This document shows positions 1-8,199 of a DNA stretch of 35,235 nt, in pieces. Numbering within the stretch: the first letter of the stretch is position 1; every line of letters begins with the position of its first letter. The translations under genes were made by a program, and so were the position numbers. The notes under the pieces were generated by a model. It was not told the origin of the DNA and did no database searches. It was given only the letters and a program-made list of their open reading frames with translations. The stretch is from positions 1,484 to 36,718 of the forward strand of contig MKTK01000037.1 of the NCBI GenBank assembly GCA_001898255.1, read 5' to 3'. The DNA comes from Chryseobacterium sp. 39-10. Its GTDB lineage: Bacteria > Bacteroidota > Bacteroidia > Flavobacteriales > Weeksellaceae.

Positions 1-288
1 GTTTCTCAATATGTCTTAAAACAAAGTAATTATCATAAAGGCATTGACAGCATACCAGACAATCATATTTACTTTAAAATCTGGGACAGCAATATCAGTA
101 ATTATGCATATTATGGTTCAATTGAAAATCAAGGAATGGTAAATATTACAAAACGAGAAAACGGCATTGTATCTGGAAATTTCTCAGGAAGATTTGTTCG
201 CTATGATAATCCTAACGATATCATAGAGATTACCGATGGCAGATTTGATATTAATACATTAACGCTGCCTAATCACCCATTCCCATAA
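1..288 (+). CDS. C-terminal part of a DUF6252-like lipoprotein (cut by window start)
   Basis: Open from base 1 in frame 1 to a TAA stop, giving 95 residues; the N-terminus lies outside the window. The translation (VSQYVLKQSNYHKGIDSIPD..., ending TLPNHPFP) aligns almost residue for residue with the C-terminal half of the next gene, so this is a tandem paralog. The conserved blocks are the SIPDNHIYFKIWD segment and the GNFSGRFVRYDNPND segment, both looking like beta strands of a surface lipoprotein. The fold and DUF6252 assignment are from memory of similar flavobacterial lipoproteins. Function is unknown; it is probably attached to the outer membrane if its missing N-terminus matches the neighbour. 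Confidence 0.85.
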   Translation, partial: VSQYVLKQSNYHKGIDSIPDNHIYFKIWDSNISNYAYYGSIENQGMVNITKRENGIVSGNFSGRFVRYDNPNDIIEITDGRFDINTLTLPNHPFP

Positions 289-344
289 ACCATTGCTTTA
301 ACTAAGAACCTTTTAAAATTAATTTTAATCTCAATTTAAAAATT

Positions 345-962
345 ATGAAAAACCTTATTCTTATTCTCATCGCATTGCTGTTATTAGGATGCAGAGACAG
401 TAACAAAGCAGATGACGGATTTCACGCAGTATTGCCACCCGAAACACAAACCGGGGCAAACACTTTTGGCGTAACCATAAACGGTAAGGTATATGTCCCG
501 AGAGACCCAACAGGAGTTAATGTAGGAACAACAGCCAAAGGAATGATTTTTTGGGGTGCTCCCGACAATGTTTCTTGGAATGAAATTGAAATTAAAGACG
601 GAGCAAGTGCAGTAGGTTTTCAAATGATTATACATTTACAGAATTTGCAAAGTATTGGTGTAGCACAATATACTTTAAAACAAAGTAATTTTCATAATGG
701 TATTGACAGCATACCCGACAATCATATTTATTTTAAAATCTGGGATAATAACATTAATAATTATGCTTATTATGGTTCTGTTGAAAATCAAGGAATTATT
801 AATATTACCAAATTCAATGGTAGCCTAACTCAAAATTGGATATTATCAGGCAATTTTTCAGGTAAGTTTGTTCGTTATGATAATCCCAATGATTTTATTA
901 CTATTTCTGATGGTCGATTTGATTTAAATTTAAACACCTTACCAAATCATCCTTTCCCTTAA
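345..962 (+). CDS. DUF6252-like lipoprotein
   Basis: A 205-residue protein with a short hydrophobic signal (MKNLILILIALLLLGC) whose lipobox LLLGC predicts lipidation at Cys16. After it come a polar linker, an NGKVYVP segment (residues about 46-52) and a beta-rich domain ending NTLPNHPFP. This pattern resembles flavobacterial lipoproteins annotated as DUF6252; the role is unknown. It lies 56 bp after a near-identical paralog and 74 bp before a T9SS-exported hydrolase, all on one strand, so the three may be cotranscribed. The high similarity to the upstream copy, including at DNA level, suggests recent tandem duplication. Confidence 0.85.
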   Translation: MKNLILILIALLLLGCRDSNKADDGFHAVLPPETQTGANTFGVTINGKVYVPRDPTGVNVGTTAKGMIFWGAPDNVSWNEIEIKDGASAVGFQMIIHLQNLQSIGVAQYTLKQSNFHNGIDSIPDNHIYFKIWDNNINNYAYYGSVENQGIINITKFNGSLTQNWILSGNFSGKFVRYDNPNDFITISDGRFDLNLNTLPNHPFP

Positions 963-1036
963 AAATTAACTGGCAATAGCAGTTTACATAAATTAAAAAT
1001 AACACTTACAAAATTAACCTCAAACCAGTTATTATT

Positions 1037-4000
1037 ATGAAAAAACCATTTATTACCCTTGTTTTTTGTTTTCTGTTTATTCATATAACAGCACAAGACA
1101 ACCCAACCATACAACAAACGGAACAACTCCCCAATTGGCCTGTAATGCTCTCTAATCTGGATACTTCACAGATTACTTCGGGCATATTAATCGACAAAGT
1201 TACTACGTTTGCTAATCTGATTAATTACAATACCGCTGAAAACAACTACTCAAACACCGGTCATTTTAATCAGGCGTTGAGCGAACTGTCACGTGCTTCA
1301 GATGAAACGCTGTTTGTCGGCACAAACTCAATTGTGAATCAAAATCCTCCGGTAATTCTAAATAATTCTATAGATATAGGAATAATCAATACCACTTTTC
1401 ACAAACTTAACTTTAATGAAGAAAATCCTTCTGCCGGTGGTGTAACTTTTAACGAAACCACAGGTAAATTTGTACCCGTTGCGGGTCGCCCTGCTTTCAT
1501 TGGAAAGAAAATCACAATCATCTCGCCTATGAAAGAGTTTGTTACAGGGAGTAGTTTTGTATTTAATTTCAATAACAGTTTGATTTATAACAATGCCACA
1601 ACAACCATTAAAAACTTATCGGTCGATTTTGATGATGGAAATCCCGCATCTGTGGTTATTTCCAATGGCACAATAGTTACACCGGCAAAAACGGTAAATT
1701 ATATGAGTACAGGTGCAAAAACGTTAAAATTTACCCTTACCTATTCAGACAATACCACATTAGAAACTTATGCTTATCTGTATGTAAATTACGAAGAAAA
1801 TAATCAATCTTCTGCTCCCAACAGTGCCAATGCTCCGTGTTACGAATTATTAAAAGACAAAGGTACTTTCACATCAACCATTCCATTTAAAGGGTATGAA
1901 GAAAACGCCGCAGTGTTTGGGAAAACAGAATATACTGTTTTTTACGGCTATAATAATGCTGCAAAAAAAATGATAAAGCCAATTATTATTGTAGATGGTT
2001 TTGACCCCAAAGACAAAAGAAAAGTGCAGGATTGCGATTGCGAAAACGATACAACTCCTGCACCTAACAATTGCAGATTAAACAATTCTGATATTACAAT
2101 TAGTTATTTTCCCCTTCGTATTACCATTACATTCAACCCCTCAAAACACGAATCTTTGGAAGATTTGATGAATTATAATGTAGATGGACAACCTGTTAAT
2201 TTAATTGATAAACTGCGTACAGAGGGTTATGATGTTATTGTAATTAATAACCCCACTTACACAACAACCAATGCAAACGGACAAACAGTAACCATAGACG
2301 GCGGTGCAGATTATATAGAACGCAATGCAATGACCTTGGTTTCTTATATGCAATCTATTAAAGAACAGCAAAACATTGCAGGAAGCACAGAAAAATTAGT
2401 TTTAATCGGTCCAAGTATGGGTGGTCAAATTACACGCTATGCTCTTGCTTATATGGAGAAAAAATTTGCAGAAACAAACAATCCTGTTTGGCAGCACAAT
2501 GCTCGTTTATGGGTAAGTGTAGATAGCCCTCATTTAGGAGCGAATATTCCTGTTGGTGCACAAGCAAATATTTGGTTCTTAGCAGATAGATTATATAAAG
2601 ATAATGCAAGAATTCAATTTTATGAAGAATTGAATTCTGTTGCAGGGAAACAACAAATTATCAGCCAATTTAAAAATGCAAGAGAAACCGGTTATTTGAA
2701 TGGGAATAGTTTTTTTACAACATATTACAACAATCTAAATTCTAATGGAGTTGCCGGTTCGGGAGGTTATCCGGTTTCTATTCCCGATACTTTTAGAAAA
2801 ATTGCAATGGTGAATGGTTCATTGACCGGTAAAAAAGATGCTTCCGAGCAACAAACATTTTTGTATATGAGAGGATATATAAGAGGTTTGTGGCCATTTC
2901 AAAGTTCAACAATTACATTGTTCAGGTTACAAGATAATTTTATGCCTGCGTACGGACAAACAGGAACTGTTTTCAAAGGAGATGGACAGAATCTTGGTAT
3001 TGGTTTAAATCATTGGAATATTAATCACCCAAGATATACTTTAAATGTAAATAACAATAGCATTAAAGGAAGTCTGGACATTGTCCCCGGCGGATATTTT
3101 AAAACGGCTAAATACATAAAGGAAGCTGTTGCACAAGGAGCAAGTAGTGCTGGTATTAGGCATGAAACCGGAGATTATATTGAGAATCACTCTTTTATTG
3201 CTACGTTTTCTGCTTTAGGTCATTTATACCCAAACCAAAATTGGGGGAATCCGTTAAATGTTAATTTAACATGTCCTTCTAATAAGCAAACCCCATTTGA
3301 TAGCTATTTTGGAACAGCAAATCATACAGAACATACTTCGTTTACAAAAGAAAGCGTAGATTGGCTTATGAAAGAATTAGACGGTGTACCCCAGCTTCCC
3401 CATTTCCCCATAGATGTTTCGCAATTTATAGGATCTAACGTAATCTGTTTAAACGAAATATCGGAATATTCTTTCTCAGATCTTTGTAAAATACCAGGTA
3501 GCATAACTTGGTCACTTAGCGGTTCAAGCGCACAAATGATCTCTTCAACAGGAATTTCAGTTACAATAAAAGGTGTGGCAAATGGTGCGGCAACTCTTAC
3601 TGCAACATTCCAAAACGGGCAAACTTTCACCAAAAAAATCTGGGTTGGCAAACCTAATGTATTGATATATCCATCAGAGGACGGTTCTTTTATGGCCTAT
3701 CTAAAAAGCAATGACAACAATTCAACCTTAGAAGAACAAGGACTTACCCCTGACGATGTAACTTGGAGAAGATTACCCCGCTTATATACCTCCACCGGGT
3801 TCTCATGTTATATAAGTAATGCTGATCCGAACCAGGTTGTAGAAGTAATTGTTACCAATTCCTGCGGAACAGTAACATTTTTGGAAACCATAAGTTTCCC
3901 TCCATGTGAAGAGTATGTCATTGTATCAAATAACGATAACACCTTTAATCTAATTCCGGCGCCGTGCTCGCAAAACTCCACAAATAACATACAGAATAAT

Positions 4001-4153
4001 CCTTCGGTGATTATCGTCGACATTTTTGGTCGTGAAGTTCTAAACACTTCTTCAACGCAGTTTAGTCTGCAAAACCAACTCTCGGGAACTTACTATGCGA
4101 GAATTATTAGAAACAAAAAAATTGTTCGCACACAAACTTTAATAAAACGCTAA
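1037..4153 (+). CDS. T9SS-secreted alpha/beta hydrolase (lipase/esterase-like) with C-terminal sorting domain
   Basis: A 1038-residue secreted multidomain protein. Residues 1-19 form a signal peptide ending ITAQ. Around 195-250 is a PKD-like segment (VDFDDGN... then alternating strands). The hydrolase core spans about 310-760: strand IIIVDGFDP, then the nucleophile elbow GPSMGG with Ser460, followed by VDSPHLGAN, as in lipases and PGAP1-like esterases. Residues about 810-885 resemble a bacterial Ig-like domain. The last 55-60 residues (VDIFGREVL... LSGTYYARIIRNKK...) are a type A T9SS sorting domain, so export through the Por machinery and surface anchoring or release are expected. The substrate cannot be read from the sequence; the catalytic Asp and His are not assigned with certainty. 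It may share a transcript with the two upstream lipoproteins. Confidence 0.88.
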   Translation: MKKPFITLVFCFLFIHITAQDNPTIQQTEQLPNWPVMLSNLDTSQITSGILIDKVTTFANLINYNTAENNYSNTGHFNQALSELSRASDETLFVGTNSIVNQNPPVILNNSIDIGIINTTFHKLNFNEENPSAGGVTFNETTGKFVPVAGRPAFIGKKITIISPMKEFVTGSSFVFNFNNSLIYNNATTTIKNLSVDFDDGNPASVVISNGTIVTPAKTVNYMSTGAKTLKFTLTYSDNTTLETYAYLYVNYEENNQSSAPNSANAPCYELLKDKGTFTSTIPFKGYEENAAVFGKTEYTVFYGYNNAAKKMIKPIIIVDGFDPKDKRKVQDCDCENDTTPAPNNCRLNNSDITISYFPLRITITFNPSKHESLEDLMNYNVDGQPVNLIDKLRTEGYDVIVINNPTYTTTNANGQTVTIDGGADYIERNAMTLVSYMQSIKEQQNIAGSTEKLVLIGPSMGGQITRYALAYMEKKFAETNNPVWQHNARLWVSVDSPHLGANIPVGAQANIWFLADRLYKDNARIQFYEELNSVAGKQQIISQFKNARETGYLNGNSFFTTYYNNLNSNGVAGSGGYPVSIPDTFRKIAMVNGSLTGKKDASEQQTFLYMRGYIRGLWPFQSSTITLFRLQDNFMPAYGQTGTVFKGDGQNLGIGLNHWNINHPRYTLNVNNNSIKGSLDIVPGGYFKTAKYIKEAVAQGASSAGIRHETGDYIENHSFIATFSALGHLYPNQNWGNPLNVNLTCPSNKQTPFDSYFGTANHTEHTSFTKESVDWLMKELDGVPQLPHFPIDVSQFIGSNVICLNEISEYSFSDLCKIPGSITWSLSGSSAQMISSTGISVTIKGVANGAATLTATFQNGQTFTKKIWVGKPNVLIYPSEDGSFMAYLKSNDNNSTLEEQGLTPDDVTWRRLPRLYTSTGFSCYISNADPNQVVEVIVTNSCGTVTFLETISFPPCEEYVIVSNNDNTFNLIPAPCSQNSTNNIQNNPSVIIVDIFGREVLNTSSTQFSLQNQLSGTYYARIIRNKKIVRTQTLIKR

Positions 4154-4165
4154 CAAATAATTTTT

Positions 4166-4189
4166 AGAAGATGTTTAAATTTTATTGCT
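4166..4189. repeat. Copy of a dispersed terminal-repeat-like sequence
   Basis: Nearly the same sequence (agaRgatgtttaaattttat) occurs again at 19853, where an inverted partner lies 60-70 bp away. Here only one end is evident, just after the stop codon of the hydrolase gene. It looks like an end of an insertion sequence or MITE, but no transposase is present in the window. Confidence 0.5.
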
Positions 4190-4349
4190 AAAAATTTTTC
4201 GTAGGTATTTTGAGATGGTTTCCTAATGGTAAAAAAATACAAAAGAAAATTAAATTTGGTTTGATGCGGTAAGATTAGCAAAAAATAAATAGTGTGAAAA
4301 TCAAAAAAACCGCCATTTCACAAAACCCGATCATGAGTACCCCCATATA

Positions 4350-4377
4350 GGGTGTTTTAACGCTTGTTAAATCACCC
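4350..4377. promoter_or_regulatory. Inverted repeat (operator-like or hairpin) upstream of the 239-aa gene
   Basis: Half-sites gggtgttttaac (4350-4361) and gttaaatcaccc (4366-4377) form an 11-of-12 match dyad around a 4-nt centre. It ends 9 nt before the TAnnTTTG box at 4387 and so covers the -33 region, the position expected for a repressor or activator site. A second shorter CCC-ATATA-GGG dyad overlaps its left edge at about 4341-4352. The binding protein is unknown. Confidence 0.55.
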
Positions 4378-4386
4378 TTTTTCAGT

Positions 4387-4394
4387 TACATTTG
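4387..4394 (+). promoter_or_regulatory. Bacteroidetes -7 promoter element TACATTTG
   Basis: Matches TAnnTTTG and lies 29 nt before the ATG at 4424, directly downstream of the dyad at 4350-4377. Predicted start of transcription is around 4399-4401, leaving a leader of about 24 nt. Confidence 0.6.
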
Positions 4395-4423
4395 CTACCA
4401 ATAACCAATAAAAACTCAATACC

Positions 4424-5143
4424 ATGCCATCAACATCAGAAGTAGGTCACGCCAAAAACGTCGCCAATTTTACAGACCTCATCGCCTATTGCAACGCTTA
4501 CGGAGCCACCTACAATCCATCCCATGCGCCGCTGCAATTAGCAGCATTAAACACATTGCTTACATCCGCGCAAAACCAGCTCACCAACGTAACCACTGCC
4601 AAAAACGCATTCGACACCGCAACAGGAAATCGGCAGCTCGCCTTTCAACCCCTCCGGTCGCTCGCAACAAAAATCTTCAATTTCGTAGCCGTCACAGATG
4701 CAAACGAGCAAACCATTGCCGATGCCAAAACCATCAACAACAAACTACAAGGCAAAAGAGCCACAAAACCAACACCACCCAATGCAGGAGGTACAGAAAT
4801 TTCAGTCTCCCGCCAAAGCTACGATATGCTCACTGAGAACTTCGCCGCACTCATAGATCTGATCAGTTCCATACCCTCCTATACACCAAACGAAACCGAA
4901 CTTACCGTCCCCTCCCTCACCGCATTTCATGCCAATATGCAAACCGAAAACAATAATGTACTCAATGCAGAAGTAGCATACAGCAATGCACGAATAGCAA
5001 GAGATACCGTGCTCTATGATGAAAGTACAGGCCTTGTAAACATTGCATCCGACGTAAAAAAATACGTAAAAGCAATCTACGGAGCCACATCACCACAATA
5101 CAAACAAATCAGCGGCATAAAATTCACAAAATCAAAATCATAA
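4424..5143 (+). CDS. Conserved Bacteroidetes protein of unknown function (239 aa)
   Basis: A 239-residue soluble protein without signal peptide or membrane helix. It is mostly helical in appearance, rich in Ala, Asn and Thr, with long heptad-like stretches (LQLAALNTLLTSAQNQLTNV, residues about 37-56) suggesting a helical bundle. The C-terminal motif GATSPQYKQISGIKF looks like the best conserved part. I recall similar proteins as a multi-copy uncharacterised family in Bacteroidota but cannot name a domain. It has its own promoter with a dyad upstream and a strong terminator 17 bp after the stop, so it is monocistronic. Codon use is C-rich at third positions compared with neighbours, consistent with high expression or a different origin. 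Confidence 0.8.
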   Translation: MPSTSEVGHAKNVANFTDLIAYCNAYGATYNPSHAPLQLAALNTLLTSAQNQLTNVTTAKNAFDTATGNRQLAFQPLRSLATKIFNFVAVTDANEQTIADAKTINNKLQGKRATKPTPPNAGGTEISVSRQSYDMLTENFAALIDLISSIPSYTPNETELTVPSLTAFHANMQTENNNVLNAEVAYSNARIARDTVLYDESTGLVNIASDVKKYVKAIYGATSPQYKQISGIKFTKSKS

Positions 5144-5160
5144 ATATACACCCCAAAAAG

Positions 5161-5194
5161 AGAGTTGGAACACTAAAAATTCCAACTCTTTTTC
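5161..5194. terminator. Intrinsic terminator (bidirectional)
   Basis: Perfect 10-bp stem agagttggaa / ttccaactct with a 9-nt loop, followed by a T run on the plus strand and preceded by an A run, so it can work in both directions. It ends the 239-aa gene transcript. Confidence 0.85.
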
Positions 5195-5209
5195 GTTTTT
5201 AGAAAACAA

Positions 5210-5462
5210 CCAGCCGCAATCAGAAAACTTCTACCCGCATTTAAGGAACTCCCGACCACATTTAAGGAACTCGCATCCGCATTTAAGGAACTCGCACCCG
5301 CATGTAAGGAACTTGTACCCGTATGTAAGAAACTCACGCCCGCATGTAAGGAACTCGCATCCGCATGTAAGGAACTCGCACCCGTATTTAAGAAACTCGC
5401 ACCCGTATGTAAGAAACTCGCGCCCGTAATTAAGGAATTCGTACCCGCATTGAGAAAACGAT
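5210..5462. repeat. 21-bp tandem repeat (about 12 imperfect units)
   Basis: Units of 21 bp with consensus cccgcatgtaaggaactcgca repeat with exact phasing: the taagga/taagaa core starts at 5242, 5263, 5284, 5305, 5326, 5347, 5368, 5389, 5410 and 5431, with degenerate units at about 5221 and 5452. No indels occur. Because 21 is a multiple of 3, frames stay open: plus strand 5177-5563 encodes heptads of the type AFKELAP/ACKELAP but has no ATG; minus strand 5517-5173 starts with ATG and encodes SLHAGAS/FLNTGAS heptads (up to 114 residues). Substitutions are spread over codon positions, so coding by either frame is unproven. Confidence 0.9.
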
Positions 5463-5526
5463 CATCATCATTTGTAAAAAACCCATACCGGTCTCCGCTT
5501 TCGCCATCCTTCATCATAAAAATAAC

Positions 5527-5534
5527 TATCTTTG
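5527..5534 (+). promoter_or_regulatory. -7 promoter element TATCTTTG for the PspC-domain gene
   Basis: TAnnTTTG match 22 nt before the ATG at 5557; predicted leader is about 15-18 nt. Confidence 0.6.
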
Positions 5535-5556
5535 AACATCCAAAAAGCAAAAACAA

Positions 5557-5778
5557 ATGTTAGGCAACTTAAGGCATAAAATAGAGAGGCAATGGTTCGG
5601 CGTCCTTACCAGAATGGGCGCCAAATTGGGAATCCCAGTTTCAAAATTGCGCGTTTTCTTCATCTATTCCACCTTTGCCACTGCCGGCGTTTTCTTTCTC
5701 ATCTACCTCGGCCTCGCCTTCACACTTTGGATCAAAGACATGTTCATCACCAGAAGACCCAGCGTGTTCGATCTTTAG
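5557..5778 (+). CDS. PspC-domain small membrane protein
   Basis: A 73-residue protein that consists of a single PspC domain. The N-terminal half is basic and amphipathic (KIERQWFGVLTRMGAKLGIPVSKLRVFF), followed by a hydrophobic helix (residues about 33-58, TFATAGVFFLIYLGLAFTLW) and a short cytoplasmic tail. PspC domains occur in envelope-stress proteins; short stand-alone versions are common in flavobacteria and their partner is usually unknown. A clear -7 element lies just upstream and the GNAT gene follows after 53 bp, so the two may form one transcript. Confidence 0.8.
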   Translation: MLGNLRHKIERQWFGVLTRMGAKLGIPVSKLRVFFIYSTFATAGVFFLIYLGLAFTLWIKDMFITRRPSVFDL

Positions 5779-5831
5779 CAAGCTCCTCAGGCAACTTGTC
5801 ATTTCCGTTCATCATCACAAAAACAATTCCT

Positions 5832-6344
5832 ATGGAATTTCAGCACATATCGTCCGGTCAAGATTTCAGGGTTCCCGTCATCTATCAATCCTACTGCGCC
5901 ACCTTTCCACCCGACGAGCAGCGCAGTCATGAGCAATTTCTTAAGCTCTTCACCAATCCGCTGGTCAAGATTAATGCGTTGTTAGATGATCATCAGCACA
6001 TCGGTTACCTCATCCTTTGGGAGCTGTCGCATTACACTTATGTAGAGCATTTCGAAGTTTTCCCCGAGTTCCGCAGCCGCAAATATGGCTCAGCCATCAT
6101 GACGAGCTTACGCAAGCAATACCCCAAAATCGTCCTCGAAGCCGAACCCGAAAACCTCGACGAAACCGCGCAAAGAAGAATAGGATTTTACCAGCGCAAT
6201 GGCCTCACCGTCATCGACAAAACCTATGTGCAGCCCAGCTATGGAGAAGGCAAAAACCCCATCAATCTCTGGCTGCTCGCCAATTGGCTGCCAGAAAATA
6301 CGGTTCATATAAAAGAAGAGCTCTACGATGTGGTATATCCGTAG
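5832..6344 (+). CDS. GNAT-family N-acetyltransferase
   Basis: A 170-residue protein if translation starts at the ATG at 5832 (MEFQHISSGQDF). The frame is open further upstream, but that part overlaps the PspC gene in another frame and has no good start. The GNAT fold is shown by the strand YVEHFEVFPEFRSRKYGSAIM, where RSRKYGS matches the acetyl-CoA pyrophosphate loop (R/Q-x-x-G-x-G/A), and by the later QRRIGFYQRNGLTV segment, typical of the C-terminal half. The acceptor substrate is unknown. It lies 53 bp downstream of the PspC gene and is convergent with the SIMPL gene. Confidence 0.85.
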   Translation: MEFQHISSGQDFRVPVIYQSYCATFPPDEQRSHEQFLKLFTNPLVKINALLDDHQHIGYLILWELSHYTYVEHFEVFPEFRSRKYGSAIMTSLRKQYPKIVLEAEPENLDETAQRRIGFYQRNGLTVIDKTYVQPSYGEGKNPINLWLLANWLPENTVHIKEELYDVVYP

Positions 6345-6347
6345 AGC
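6320..6347. terminator. Possible hairpin terminator at the end of the GNAT gene
   Basis: 8-bp stem GCTCTACG / CGTAGAGC with a 12-nt loop overlapping the stop codon. The T-tract is poor, so termination ability is uncertain; it sits between two convergent genes. Confidence 0.4.
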
Positions 6348-6370
6348 CCTGCTAAAACATTTCTTTTAAA

Positions 6371-7102
6371 TTAATTGATCTCGTATTCCAATTTAATGGT
6401 GATGCTCGCTTCCTTATCTTTAGACGAAGTATTGAAAGTGCCACCATACGAATACTCCTCGGTAGAGTTGGGCGCGGTAATCTGCGTAATGCCCATCGTT
6501 GCCTTTTTAAGTTTTCCCAAAGAGCTGCCGGCGTTTTCCGCAATCTTTTCCGCACGCTGTTTTGCATCCTTCGTTGCATCGGCAATCATCTGGTGTTTCA
6601 CATCCGCAAGTTTGGAGTAGAAATAACTCGGGGCAGATGAGGTAAACTCAATTCCAAGATTGATAATTTCGGTGATGTTCCGGGAAAGGTTTTCCACTTT
6701 CGCCACATCCTTACTGTCAATGGAAATCGTTTGTGTCAGCTGATAGCCCGCAAAAGTTTGAGAACTTCTGCCCCTGTCGTCACTGGAGTAATTATATTGT
6801 TTCTGGATGTCCACCGCCGAAAAAACCATTTCGTTTTTGGGTATTCCTTTAGAAGTGAGGTAGTTTTCAATCACTTTTCGGTCATTAGCCAACTGATCGT
6901 ATGCCGATTTAAGTTCAAAACTGTTGCGGGAAAAATTTCCGCTCCATCCAATGAGGTCCGAAGTAAATTTCTTGGTGCCCAATCCGGTAACCGAAATGGT
7001 ATCCTGGCTTTTGTTGCGGTTTTTAATGGCGCTTCCCAAAAGAGCAAGACCAATAACAAAACCAAGCGATGCAATGCTGATAGCAATAATATTTTTGTTC
7101 AT
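6371..7102 (-). CDS. SIMPL-domain (DUF541) protein
   Basis: A 243-residue protein with an N-terminal membrane anchor or uncleaved signal (IIAISIASLGFVIGLALLGSAI, residues 5-26) followed by a periplasmic SIMPL domain. Typical features are the early ISVTGLGTKKFTSDLIGW strand pair, the middle SKGIPKNEMVFSAVDIQKQY segment and the C-terminal DAKQRAEKIAENAGSSLGKLKKA helix followed by strands. SIMPL proteins form oligomeric periplasmic assemblies and have been linked to oxidative stress and signalling, but their activity is unclear. It is convergent with the GNAT gene. Confidence 0.88.
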   Translation of the reverse strand: MNKNIIAISIASLGFVIGLALLGSAIKNRNKSQDTISVTGLGTKKFTSDLIGWSGNFSRNSFELKSAYDQLANDRKVIENYLTSKGIPKNEMVFSAVDIQKQYNYSSDDRGRSSQTFAGYQLTQTISIDSKDVAKVENLSRNITEIINLGIEFTSSAPSYFYSKLADVKHQMIADATKDAKQRAEKIAENAGSSLGKLKKATMGITQITAPNSTEEYSYGGTFNTSSKDKEASITIKLEYEIN

Positions 7103-7247
7103 GAGTGTGGTAGAGATTTTTTAAGTGAATATTGATTGAGATGGATCACATCAAATCTTATTCCAAGTAATGAAGAATTCTTTAGCACCAGAACTCCGCC
7201 ATCAAGATCCCGTCGTAAGCCCGATAGCAAACGAAATGGTTGTGGAA

Positions 7248-8051
7248 TTAAGATTTTACCTTTCTTGTTTTAATGTATCCTATATAGGCCATTCGCATAT
7301 CGGCAGCAATGCGATCTATGGGGAAGCTGTCCCTGTATTTTTTGGCTAAAGAAAAACTTTTGTCGGCATAGATCAGGAAACGGTCAATTTCCTCTTCATC
7401 CCATCCCTGCTGCGTATAAAAGCTAAGGTCAACTTCCAACTTAATGCGGTTATAAAATTGTTGCGTCTCCGCATAATTCGCTTGAGTAATCGGCTTGCTG
7501 GTCGCTTTCGTCAACAGCCCCACAGCAGCCGAAACCAATCCTATAACATTCACTTGTCCGGCACTAAAGTTAGGTCCTGCAAAAGCGGAAGGCGTTTTCA
7601 GCCGGGGCTGAACTTCCGTGGAAGGGCTCTTCATATAGGTATCCATAGAAGAGTTAAGGGCAACTACTTTCTTGGGAGGGTCCAGCGTCTTGCTGTCTTT
7701 CCTGATGTTACCCGTTGGCTGAAAAGCGATTTCGACTTCAGGAATCAGATAGGGCACTTTGGTAAGCGCTACATTAAGCGGTTGAGTAAAATTCTCGCTG
7801 GTTATTTTTACCTGAAACCTTTCAAATCCCGACTTCACAATACGCAGTTCGTCCGTTGGTTTTGATGCGATCATAAAATTCCCGTCCCTATCGGAGAGCA
7901 CCTTTTCGTCGGTTCTTACATTAATAACAATTGCGTCGGCAATTTCGTTTCCAAATTCAGATTTTACCTTTCCGAAGATGTACTCCTGAGAGAATCCGGC
8001 GATCCCTATCAATAGAAATAAAAAAGAGAATAGTTTTAACTTCATGATCAT
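7248..8051 (-). CDS. CarboxypepD_reg-like secreted protein (paralog 1)
   Basis: A 267-residue protein with a signal peptide (LFSFLFLLIGIAGFSQ). Residues about 23-95 form a carboxypeptidase-regulatory-like Ig domain (IFGKVKSEFGNEIADAIVINVRTDEKVLSDRDGNFMIA), with the usual plug-like pattern of surface-layer proteins in Bacteroidota. The rest contains AFQPTGNIRKDSK and a C-terminal helical region (EEIDRFLIYADKSFSLAKKYRDSFPIDRIAADM). Start is MIMKLK or the second ATG two codons on. The next gene upstream on the same strand is a clear paralog with the same domain order. No partner such as a TonB receptor is adjacent; role unknown. Confidence 0.82.
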   Translation of the reverse strand: MIMKLKLFSFLFLLIGIAGFSQEYIFGKVKSEFGNEIADAIVINVRTDEKVLSDRDGNFMIASKPTDELRIVKSGFERFQVKITSENFTQPLNVALTKVPYLIPEVEIAFQPTGNIRKDSKTLDPPKKVVALNSSMDTYMKSPSTEVQPRLKTPSAFAGPNFSAGQVNVIGLVSAAVGLLTKATSKPITQANYAETQQFYNRIKLEVDLSFYTQQGWDEEEIDRFLIYADKSFSLAKKYRDSFPIDRIAADMRMAYIGYIKTRKVKS

Positions 8052-8199
8052 TTTTTATAAAGGTAAATTTTTTTTGATCTTTCAAAATCATCTCAGATCT
8101 AAACTTATGGTCTCTAAAAACTGTTAATCGGTTATGATGGAGGATTTAATTATATAACAAATCATTCGTTTTAGTAGAAGATCAAGGAAGTTCAAATTT

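Noticed and set aside
5210-5462. CRISPR array
   Set aside because: Units are contiguous at 21 bp with no unique spacers; it is a tandem repeat.
5592-5831. N-terminal extension of the GNAT protein
   Set aside because: It overlaps the PspC gene in another frame, has no good start, and the translation is unlike a protein; ATG 5832 fits the family.
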